Below, one piece after another: positions 44,701 through 56,700 of a stretch of DNA of 64,000 nucleotides (position 1 is the first letter of the stretch; each line of letters opens with the position of its first letter). Source of the stretch: Brachionus manjavacas (taxonomy: Eukaryota > Rotifera > Eurotatoria > Ploima > Brachionidae); NCBI GenBank assembly GCA_019054805.1, contig JAHQIY010000001.1, positions 11,980,501 to 12,044,500 of the forward strand, given 5' to 3'. The notes beneath the pieces are model-generated. The model worked only from the letters and a program-made list of their open reading frames with translations, was not told where the DNA came from and searched no databases. A program made the position numbers and the translations under genes.

Positions 44701-47700
44701 TTAATTAATTTTTTCTAATTTATAAAATTTTATTGAAACTAAATACCTAAAAAAAATATATAATAATAAATAAAAGAGATTGTAAAATTTCTAACTTAAG
44801 TAAGAACAAAATTTTAGTATTATTGCTAGAAATAACAATTTGTTATTACTATCTTGGTATCTCATATTGTTGATCAGGTTAATTTAAAAAAATCACTATA
44901 CCATTCGAAAATGCTGAAAAGAAAGATCAGCTTAATTGACACCTAATTTCTAATGTATTCTTGGGTCAATTTTAATTTAAAGAATTTAGCATTTTATAAA
45001 ATGCTTAATTTCTTGTCACACTTGACGCTCTGTAAGAAAAAAAATATTTTTTTGGATTTTTCTTAATTTTTTGAAATAAAAAAACTGATAGAAATCTTGG
45101 GAGAATTTTAAGCATTTTCAGAAAAAAAATTATTGTAGCAACTTTTCTATCCTAAAACAAAAATTCCACCATCTATAATAGGTTCTAACTTTGATTGATC
45201 TTAAAATATGAAAAAATTAATTAACTAGCAAAATTTTATTTATATTCATAAAGAGCGCATCGAGTTCTATAAGAAAATGCCAACAAAAAAAATATGGATG
45301 AAACTGCTGAGTAATTTTTTTCTAATTGCTCCGTTTCCTTATTTATTTATTATCTCTACCGAGCTTACGCTTCTTCAGAATAAGTATTAAAAAAAAATAA
45401 ATTAAAGAAAAATAAAAGTAAATTGAAAAAGGTTAAAAAAAAAAAATAAAAAGTGTTAAATTGCCCGATATCTTTACCAGAATTTTTCTTATATGTAGTG
45501 AAATCTTAGTAAATTGTCACGCCAATAAAACAAGCAAGGGTAAATGAAGAAATTACCAGGCTAGTGTTTTAACTCAACTCAGCCTCAGCACCTGTGAATT
45601 TATCACAATCCATTTGAGTAGTTTACGGTTATGTTCCTTTTGACAAGTTTACAAATTGACCTTTTCAAGTTTAAGGGTAATCAACTTAATATTTGAATTA
45701 AAATATAAATTTTTTACAAAATCTGTACCCTTTAGGTAAAACCTGTCAGGGTGTAAATCGCGAACTCAAACTTACTCTTTGAGTTTTTTCTTCTTGGCTG
45801 CAACTACCGATGCCATCAATTATGTCAAGTCAATAACTTATGCAAGGATAAATAAAAGATTATTTATTATCACTTTCCAGTGAGTCAAAGCAGAATGTAC
45901 TTCTCCCTTGGTAGCTGGCTTGTTCATTTATTTAAAATTAAAATTTTAAACAAACAAATAAAGTTTTCACAATTAACTTTCATTATTAAAAACGACATCG
46001 TTTAAATAATATAAATTTCTTTTTTTTTTTAAATATTACACATATAAAAATTAGTTGTATTTAGAATATGACAAAATCAATTTAAAAAATCAGAATTGTT
46101 TAAAGCTCTTAATGTGAAAATGAATCAAATGTAAAAATTTAAGTAAACGGAAAAAATTTCTGTTTTCTAATTTTATTAAATTCTTGAATAAATTTAAAAA
46201 AAAATTTCTTTAAAACTTTTGTACTTTGGTTAAAAATTTGTCATTCTAGGAGCAATACAAATCAAAATTTTAGTACCATAACTAGTAGTAACAATTCGCT
46301 GTCATATGTTGATCAAATTAGATTAAAAAAATCCCAACGCCATTCCATTAGCGACATAGCCCAGGAATCAAAGCAGCGTTACGGTTCAGTGGATACCGGC
46401 AACGTGTGCGACATATGCAAAAAAATAAAATTTACCAATTCAAGTGTTGGTCGTGTTTGTTTTAGTTGTAAATCACGTTGTTGTATAAGGTGCTCAGTTA
46501 AATACATAACCAAAACCAAGGTAAGCATTCAAGCCCTCTAATCCTAAAACCAATCTAAGCTTTACCCAAGGAAATATGGATGTGCTCGGACTGCAAGAAA
46601 AAACAAGATGAGCTACTACAAAGTACATTTTTGAAGAGAAAAAAGAACCTAACTGAAGCAGCGCCAGCCAACGAAACCGGTCACGTGAATCCAACAAGCT
46701 CAAAACGACAACTGCCCAATCTAAGCAGAATAAAACAGTTGTCACAAGACGAGTCATCGTCGATGGCACACGAGCAGTCGCCTTTGAACACAACGAATAG
46801 CTTGGCGAGAAGGCCAGGCCGTCTTAAGATGACTCTCGTCAAACAGGCCTCCCTAACCAACCCACCCAACTACTTCAAGGATTCAAACGAGCCAAATTTT
46901 CTGCCGAATTCCACATCTAACAAACCCGCATCTACTCAAGAGCTGAACAAACACTTGTCCAACGATAATTTCTACTCGTCTCCAGGCTCGTCCATTTCGA
47001 TGATTAGCCGCTCAAAAGCAGAACGAATCGCCGATCCAACCTTGCTTTACAAAGTGTCCAGAAGCTCCAGCCAGAAAAATAGTAGTTCAAACTTGAGCGA
47101 ACTGGCTCAAGTGGACATTGATGAGAGTTCAATGTACCAAAGGGAAAAGTCGTTAAATGCATTGCTCAAGGAGAAAGAGCTGCAACAACAAGAAATGTCT
47201 ACTGGTGCAACAAAGGCGACAGAATTGCAGCAAGGAACAACTCTGGCGGAAAAAACTCTGGAGGAAATACAATCCAAATTGGAAGAGTTGAATGTGCCAG
47301 GAAAAAAATCGAGTTTAGATAAGCCAGCCAAGGCCCGCAAGCAGCCTGTCTTGCCTGCTCTTCCTGTGGACACAAACACTATTAAGACAAGGCTCATGGC
47401 CGAGTTAAAGCAGCGGTCTTTAAATTTGTCCGATGACGAAAATCAGAGTGATGATGTCGAATTGGCTGATATTGAAAGTAATGCAATGAATAAGAGAAAT
47501 GAGGAATTGGACGATGATGAAGAAGATGAAAACGAAGAGAATGATTTAGATGAGGAATTGCGCTCTACCACCGAGTACACCACTAATGATGAGATGGAAT
47601 TAGAGAGCGCCAGTCTGGCCGCCAAAAAGCTCAGGTCTAATAGAAATTCTCTAATGGTCAATAAATGTTTGGTTCACGATTTGCCAAAGGAGGAAATTTT

Positions 47701-50700
47701 AGCGCATAAAATCAACAAATTTTTATCTGTAAGTAGAAAAAAAATTAACATTTTAAATGAATAAAAGACTAAGGGTTGATTGGTGATAGGGTGCACAAAA
47801 TGATGCAAACAAAAGTTTAAACAATTAATTAATAATTAAAACTTCGAAAAAATTAAAAAAAATTCAATTTCTCTTTTTTTTATATTTTTTTTCAAATCGA
47901 ATAATTTTGTTATTTAAAAAAAATCTGTAATTAAATTGAAACAAGGAAAAGAAATGTCTAAATTTTAACCTTTCAACGATTTATAGAGATTATCTGATAC
48001 ATAAGTATTTAAGTGCCATTTTATGTTTGACAATATTTAATCAAATTCTGCCTTATTTATTTTATTTTAGAATAAAAATATAAAAACAAATAAGATAAAT
48101 AAGTTAAAAGAAAATTAAAAATTAAATGTTGAGATTGCAAGAGGTTAAACATGTTTAAATATTTGATAATTCAGGAAAAAAAGAAGAAATTGTTAGGTAG
48201 CAATTACACAATAGAGTTAGATATTCGATATATCTTGATTCGAAACCCTCTGTTTATATTTCTCCCAATCTGACGACCAGTGGAACAGAATGACTCAATC
48301 CTGTCCTTACATATCTCTCACTCAACTCAAAAAGTCGATTTGAAATTGTTAGTAGATTTAGTTTACTGAAGGCCTCTTGGTGTATAATTTAGGAGAGGAT
48401 ATCATATTTCAGCTTCAGACCGAACTGCTGAATGTTGAATAACTCGTATTTTTTTGATGTTAGTTTCTGAGAATCAGTTTAAACAAGGAAAAGAATAGTC
48501 CAAGATTGATCCTATCAAGGATTTGTAAAGGTTACCTTGAGATGCAAAGTTCTTTTATGTCTTCAACCATCGGAGTGAAGACTATTTTTGAGTCAAACTT
48601 CATACCTGGAAATTTGTCTCTCTTTTGTCTCTCGAGTTTATTACCTTGAATCTCTAAGTAAAGGTTGATATTTTCCCTACTGTACTTGAATAAAACCATG
48701 AAACAAGGATTCGGAAAAATATTTGTTTTAAAGAGATTATTTAAATAAAAAGCATTCGAAAATTAGGTGGATTTGAAGTTAAATAAAAATTTTATTTGAA
48801 ATTTAATTTAAAAAAAAATTAAAGTTTCCTTTTTTAGATGATTCAAACAATTATTTAAATATGTTTTAAATTTTTTTTTATTTAATTGTTTAATTTGAAA
48901 CAATTAATTGATAATTAAAAATTTCTAAAAAATTCGGGATTGTGAAGTTCGTTTCAATTCGATCATTTCAATTCAGAAAAACTTGAATAATTTTTTTGCT
49001 AAAAGAGATAATTTAGTTCTGTAAAATGCTCAATGGTTAAGCAACTTTGCTTAATCCAAAAATATACGTCTGCAAAAACTCTGCAATTCAATTGCACACT
49101 TGATTAGAATACTTTTTAATGGGGTGCAAAATGCAGAAAATTGCAAAGTATTTTGCAGACTTATTTTACTGCATTAAGCAAATTTGATTATAATTAAGCA
49201 TTTTACAGAACTGAATTATCTCTTTTAGTAAAAAAGTTATTCAAGTTTTTCTGAATTGAAATGATCGAATTGAAACGAACTTCACAACCCCAAAAATTCA
49301 ATTTTCTCTTTTTATTTATATTTTTCTTTAAATCGAAAAATCTTGGTATTTAAAAAAAAAAGCAGTGTGAAAAGATTAGCTAACTTAGATCTTACATTTT
49401 AAATGATTTTTGAAAGCAAAACACATATTTTCATATTTTCCCAAAAATAATTCCCATTCAATATTAAATAATTTAATATTTTTTGACATTGAATGAGAAT
49501 GAGACTAAAATTTAGTGGATTTTATCGATCAACTCAAGATATATAACTGAAGATATTTTATCAGTTTGAAAAAGCTTTCTCAGATGGTAAAAAAAATAAA
49601 TTTTATAAGTTTAAAAATTATAAAAATATTCAACATGCATAAAAATACTGATGATCACAAAGTGCTCATATTCAAAATTTTTAGAGAGGAAGGGAGATTT
49701 TTCGTATTCTTTTGTGATAATAACTATTAAGTATTTGCTTTAAAACGAGAATGATTCGAATTGTCTCTCAGTTCTTTTTGAAGGAAGAATTACTTATATA
49801 TTGGAAATATTGGTAATTTTTACAGGACAATGCTTTTTTGAATTTTTGAAGCTGTTTAGCTAGTACTATGATCGATTTTCATGATCAATATTATATTTTT
49901 TATTAGGAATGAGGTAATTAAAAAAGGAAAAGTAATAATTTCAAAATGAATCAAAATTTTTCTAAATTTACATTAACACCAGTGAAATAAGTCAATACAA
50001 TTTTTAAACTGATTGACTAATATTTTGTTCTATTGATATTTTTCGGTATTTTAGATAAAATGAGATTTTAATTCAATAATATTTCAATTAATCAAAAAAT
50101 AAATTCTTTTGAGCTTCAATTAGAGCTAACATGATTATCCTTTTGTATGATTTTTTTTTGTTACTTGGCATTAAAAATTTTGCTTTTAAAAAAAAGCTAT
50201 TTTTAACAAAAATCGTTTAACAAAAGCCAAATTTTCTCTATTTAACTTTTCAATACTAAAAACTTTCTCTAAAAATTATTTTCTTTTTAAATTAAAAAAA
50301 GCTGAATCTTCTGAAAAATTAAAATTTAATAAAACTTCTAATTTAAAATAATTTTTTTTTAGTTGAATATTTTTTCGAATTAATAAGCTTATTTAGATTA
50401 AATTTAACAATAAATAAAGACATTAACTCCGAATAAAAAATTTTACATAAAAAGCTTATTCTGTCATTTTTCTAAAATAAATTTACAATTAATTTTTAAC
50501 TCTTTTAATTTAGCCAAGTGATTGGAAGCTTTCGATAGATGGCAAAAAAATGATAGGACATGTGATTCTTAAAAAATCAATGATAATCAATACAAACTCG
50601 ATCGTCAATTCATCATCCAACTCGACCATAGATTCAGCCACTGATTTCAATCTATCTCTATCGTTCGGAATGAAGGTGATCGGGGGAAGGCCCGATCCGA

Positions 50701-53700
50701 TCACACATCAGCTAAGTGCTTACATTGTCAAGCTAAAAAAAGACTCAATAGCCGACACTATCGGCAGACTCCAAGTAAATGATGAAATAGTCAAATGGAA
50801 TGGTAAGCTGTTGAGGGGTCTCAGCTTTGACGAAGTGTACTCAATCATTAACAAATCGAAACAAGAAGCTCAAATTGATCTAATTGTGGAAAGACGCTTA
50901 AAGTAGATAGAATTTTTATAAATTAAAATTTATTAAAAATTGTCGAAAGAGTTTTTTTTTATAAAAAAAATTCAATATTATGAGAAAATATTTACTCTTG
51001 GTGGAAAATATAGACCTATTATCTTAAGAGACTTTTTTTGTTAAATTTTTGAACAACGAACTGAATTTTGTTTGATAATCTTTTTTGAAAATTAACAAAA
51101 ATATTTTGACATTCTCTCGATAAAAACCAACATCATTTTCCATCACCATAACTTTCCAAGATCACTATATCTGAGCAGAATTTAAAAAGATCAGACTTCT
51201 TTTTAAGTCACACTGTTAAGTCAAAATCAAAAAATTAAAATAATTTTTTTTAAAATCATGTCAGTTTTTATTTAAAAAAAAATGGAAAATTTTTGTTATT
51301 AATTTGAAGTGACTAATGATTTAAAAAAAACTCTCAATCTAGTTATATCAACATCTAACCAAAATGAAAAAGCAAATTTTTAAAACTAATTCATCTATAA
51401 GAGTCTAAAATCTTTTTAAATAAATATCAAAGTTTTTTTTTATAATAAATAAAAAATAAAAAAAAAAGAATAAGTCTAAAAGAGAAAAATTATAATAGAA
51501 AACGAAAAATAGATAAAAATAAAGGATACTTAGAAGAAAAACATTGCATGTTGCTATATACGAAGCGTTAACTTTAATTTTTTAATTCCATAGGCCTGAA
51601 ATTTTTTAATCATTAAAAATTTTTTTTAAATATTTGACACAATTTATTTTTATTTTTGTTTTCACTATTTTCATCATTCTTTTTTTTTCAATTCCTCTAT
51701 ATAAAACCTTACCATAGCAAAATTGCTACAATCAATTGAATCTTTTATATTTCTTTACACAATTAATTTATATCGCTAATATTAAGTTTTATATCTTTTT
51801 TCATTTATCATTGATGCAAAAAATTGTTTATAATTAGGTTTTCGAATAATTTTAAGGCTAAATAGAATTTTTAAAGGCTTTAACTTGGTGGAGGTCAAAA
51901 AAAAAAAAATATGGTGAAAAATTTAATTTTATTTGCATTGAAAAAAAAGACTGATCTTGAAGACCGATAATTAAATTTATTGTATTAATAATTTAATTTA
52001 ATTTTTAAACAAATTTGGTATCAATTTTTTTTTTAAAACGATAATTTTGCTAAAAGGTAATAAGAATAATATTTATTCTTAATATCTTTTGACTTAAGTT
52101 TCAATTAATGGATTTTGAGCTGTTTTTATTTATCAATAAATTTTTATTATTATTGTTAATATTATTAAAATTTAGTTACTTAAGACAAAAAATATTTTTC
52201 AATAGTACTAAAATAATTAGTGCATACTTTGATAAAAATTAAAAAATTAACTTCACAAATCAATAAGCGATTTTTAATATATTTTTAAATTTTTAAATTA
52301 TCATTATATTTAACAAATTTTTATTTTTAATATTTTAAAATTTCTTTAATTTGTCATCTTTTAATGGGATTTTATAAAATTTTCAATAAATTTCTCTGTT
52401 CCTGATAAAATTGCTTCCAATTTCACCCTCTCGTTTTATCAGTTTTCCATTAAAAATTTTTTTTCTTTTAAAAAATTTAAAGGTTAATCAGGTCTTCAGC
52501 AAAATGAAGAGCAGTTTACCTTAAATGATCTTGAGTTTAAAAATTATTTAATCCAATGGATTAGAATGAAGGAGTAGGTAAGAGAGAAGTTTTATTCTAA
52601 ATAGCGGATTTCTACGCTATGGGAACTTTATTTCTCTGAAACTTAAGTATTTTTGGTCTACTTCAATAAGCGATTTAGTCGATTAGTGATTAAGGGTAAA
52701 CTGAGAAGTCAATAGATATGCATAAAGTCATTATCAAGTTGTGTGCATCTTCACTATCGCCTTGATATGCCATTCTATAAAAATATTTGTAATTTATAGC
52801 ATTTATCACCATGTTTTTGGTTTTACTTGTCAGTCCATTAAATGATAATCTTTTAATAATCTAAAAATTGCATTGCCTTATAGATTTTTTTGTGTTCAAT
52901 TCAAAAATACCATTAGAGTTTGGGCTTATTTGGAAAGTTATGCGGGGATTTTAAATAGGTGTTCTTTTCACTCAAAATATTTTTTTTTTCTTGGATTCAT
53001 AATAAAATTCAGTGTTTTAAAAAAAGTCTCTTCTACTAGTTTTAATAGTTTACACCCGGAGTTGGTTTTTCACTTATTCGGCAGGTATTGTGTGAAAAAA
53101 TACCACCAAAGACCCTTGAAGAAAAAAACAAAAATTTTATTTAAATTTTATTAAAAATTAGGACAAATAATTTTCGCAATCTACAGGAAGCGGAATCAAG
53201 GATTAGCCTGAGAAACGGTTAGTCAAATTCTGATTGTTGTCTAAATGTTGTCCTTATGTGTCTTAAATGTAGAGCTAAAGAAAAAGCATTTAGTTAAGCA
53301 TGCATTTTGAAGAAAAAAAATTAAAAATTAAAAAATTTTAAAAGTCATTTTTAGTTAAGTGACTGCGCTTTAAAGTTAAATTCTGCATAATTTTAGTCTT
53401 AACGCAACACTTAAGTCAGTAATGTGTTCAGTGAGAGAAAATTTATTTGACATATCAGCACCCTTAGCTGTCTTTAACTCGTCAATTTGTAGCCAAACGC
53501 TTTTAAACGATTCAAATAATAATGTATGTGAAAATTTTAATATAGATGAGTTCAGTGACGAAGACATTCTTTGTATTTATAGGAATTATGCCAAGCAAGA
53601 TCTGCTTACTCAAACTTTAGAAATAGGCATGAGAGCAAGGTTTAGATGGAAAAAAATTCTCATAGTTGTCATTTTTGTCAGATCGCTTCAAGTAAGAGTA

Positions 53701-56700
53701 AAAAATCGAATACCTGTCATTACAGTCACATCCACATCGACACCTAGTCTAGCCAAATTAGATCACCACATGAGCATGTATCACACTCCGGTTCACAGCG
53801 AGCCAAGACGAGTGAGGAATGCTTTGGTCCGGGCAAAAAAACCCAAAGAGTCTGTCATAAACTTTGAGGGCAGTTTTATTATTTGCCAAAGCATTGGTTC
53901 GGCAACTAGTTTTATCAGAACGCCGAATATGCAGTTGTTCAATGTTGATTTAAAAACACCGTCCAGTGTTGGTAGAAATCAAGAAAGCTTGTTGCTTGGC
54001 AAAAAGAACTCCAGGTCGATCAGCTTCGTGAGCAATCCATCGACACCAGTGGTGGATAATGGCTGTAGAGGCAGAAATTTGCTGTCAGTAGAGCATCATG
54101 GTTTGCGGCCGAGCTATTCGTACAGTTCCATTCCCTATATTGACCAAGAAGAGCTGGATAAGATAATGAAGACTGAATATAATGTTCATGTGATAAACTT
54201 GTGCCGCATTGATGACGAAAACGATAGTGGTTTTGGAGAAAAACCGTGCCACAGTTGCATAGGCAGCCTTTTTTTAATATTCAAATCGATTACTTCGACG
54301 CTGCGCGAGTATCTAGTGCCTCTGGCTAATAAGGAAAAAAATATTTAAATTAGCTATTATTTGAATCGTATTAAATGTTTTTTAAATGTTTAATTTTTAA
54401 CTGTAATTCGCTGCCTTGCTCCATATTGATTTATATGAATTTTTTTTTGAAATATTTAGTAATTAATCTTTTGTAATTAATATTTTTTAATCAATGCCAA
54501 TTATCAATTCTTTAAATAAAATTTATTTATTTAGCATTTTAAAAGTTAAAAGCGTATTTTTGACTCTAATTTTAAAGAACTTGGAATAAAGCTTGTCTCC
54601 ATTTTTTAAGTAAAAAATTGCTATTAATTGTGCTCAACAAAAATGTTTTGAAATTTTTTTAATTTTTTACAAAAAATCACAAATTTAATTAAAATATGTA
54701 GAAATTTTTCGACAGTATTAGTAACACCTAGATCCTTTGCAGTATTTTCTTAAACCCATGCCAAAAAGACTCCTAGTTCAATCCTCATGTCTTCTGATAT
54801 TTCCATCTGATACTGCTGTTATTTTTGCATTAGTAATTCCATTTATTAAAACTTTTGATTAAATTGTACAGTTTGCTCACACTTCTTAGTATTTTTTCAA
54901 TAATTAGTATGTGGAAACCTTTTTTTTCATAATTTTTGTTAATATCAATTTTAAAGCTTTCTTTAAAAATGTATTTCTCACCTTCAGACTTTATTCACAA
55001 GATCCTGTATAAATAAAGCTTTTTCTTCAATAATGACATACAAACAGAAAGTTGCTACAATTTTTAAAATCTTAAAAAATCTTTTAATCTATTTGAATTT
55101 TAAATAAAAGATAAAAGTTTGCTTTAATAATTTTTTTCATTTTTAAAATCAATAAAGTCTTATGAATGTTTTTAGAAGGCCCTTATTTCATGATCTATCA
55201 TCAAATCTTCAAAACTTCCTTCCTATCATCCGAATTTGAATTAGAAGAAATTTTTTTATTAAATATTTAAAATTTTTAAATTTGAATTAAGAGCAAACAA
55301 TTAAATTTTGTTTAAAACAAAATAAATTTTAGCTCATTTTTTTCAATTTCCATTTTTAAAGGTTTTAATTTTCTGGTTATCAGTAAAAGTCAAAGTATGA
55401 CTGAATTTTATGATCCGTATTTTTTTAAAAACAATTAGGAAAATATTCTCCTGAAAAATTAACTGAATTAAAAAAAAATTTCTAAAAATATTTTCCATTA
55501 TTGATTGAATTTAAAAATGAGAAAAAATAAACAAAAATAATCAACATTTGATAGATCTAAAATTTATTAAAAATGAATATTAGACAAAAATTCAAATTAA
55601 GTAAAAAATAGATTTCACAATTAGCGCAAGGCGAATATAAATTTTGTTTGTTTTTTTTTAGTCTTAAGAAAAAAATATAATTCAAAATTGTCTTTAAAAT
55701 TGAAAAAATATTAAAAATTCATTTTTTTAAGATTTTTTTTTCGAATTTTTGAAATAATTAGCTGAATCATTTATTTTGAATTAAAATCGCTATCCTGTAT
55801 ATGCTAATTTTATTTATATAATATATTTTAGATTTATTTAAAAAATGTAATCTTATATCGATTTTAAAAAATACAGTTCTAGTTACCGTAAATAATTTAT
55901 TTAAGGTCTTTTAATTAAATGGTCCAACTTAATTGACATAACCTTTAGTAAATTTTTTTAAAGGACTTAAGAATATTGATTTAAGCCAGAATATTTTTAT
56001 TGTTTTAGTGTAAATATTTTACAAGTATTTAAGTCATCAATTTTTTTTTTGTATTTTGAAATTTTTCCACTTCAAGTAAAAAACTAAATTCAAGTTTCGA
56101 AATTTATGCAGTGATAATTTTTTACCAGAAAAATATTAATTCAATTTTCACGCCCATTCAAATCGGAAATAAAGAGAAGATCCTTTCCGCCTAAATAACA
56201 TATAAATTGACTAAGAAATGTCATTTTTTTTCAAACTATAAAAACTATTGAGGAATTTATTTGTTAATTAAAAATATTGGAGTAGTGATCCGTGATCACT
56301 AAATGTGAGCTAAAAGAATATCTTCACAAAAAGATTATGATTGGTCATGACTGGTGCGAAAGTCTCAGTAGTTTTATGATATTTTTAAAAGCATTTTAAA
56401 TATCTAAATCTAAAAAATAATTGAAAATGTTTTAAATTTCATGGCCTTGATCCAGGATTTGAACATATACAACTAGCCGCCAGAATCCAAATAATAAAAT
56501 ATCTATTTTCAATTTTAAAATTGAATTAGAAATAAAAAGCAATTTCTTTTATTGCAAAAAATTTAAATTTTAAATTCGATTTTTTAAATGTATTTCATTT
56601 AGGAGATAGCTAAAAATTTTATTGAAATTTCTTTTGTTTCATTTTAATTTTAGATTTTTTTAGTATAGAAAATATCAATTTAAAATTCAAAAAAATTAAG

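Larger units (their letters stand above)
32722..46249 (+). other. RIM intron 1 (13.5 kb)
   Basis: AT-rich intron. Recognisable contents are a nested TIR cluster (33033-35307), an acidic minus-strand coding remnant (35387-35605), a 9-bp-TSD MITE (35606-36251), a LINE fragment (36270-37395), a decayed copy of exon 2 (44810-44935), a CCGAGCT hairpin motif (45359) and an exon-like island (45776-45816). From 37400 to 44800 I see only AT-rich sequence with homopolymer runs and no gene. Confidence 0.75.
47729..50513 (+). other. RIM intron 3 (2.8 kb)
   Basis: Contains a reverse-strand LINE fragment (48168-48715) and a GGGATTGTG MITE (48936-49291). The remaining sequence is AT-rich with no recognisable coding. 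Confidence 0.8.

Noticed and set aside
47107-47661. Minus-strand ORFs rich in Ser and hydrophobic residues
   Set aside because: Antisense shadows of the acidic RIM linker exon.
53691-53724. Possible 34-nt intron (GTAAGA...TTACAG) inside the 53.4 kb block
   Set aside because: Too short to be a normal intron, and its removal creates an immediate stop in the open frame.
56440-56500. tRNA-like segment (minus strand GTTCAAATCCTGG, B-box-like)
   Set aside because: No A box, anticodon arm or pairing acceptor stem could be found upstream, so not a tRNA gene; at best a fragment.
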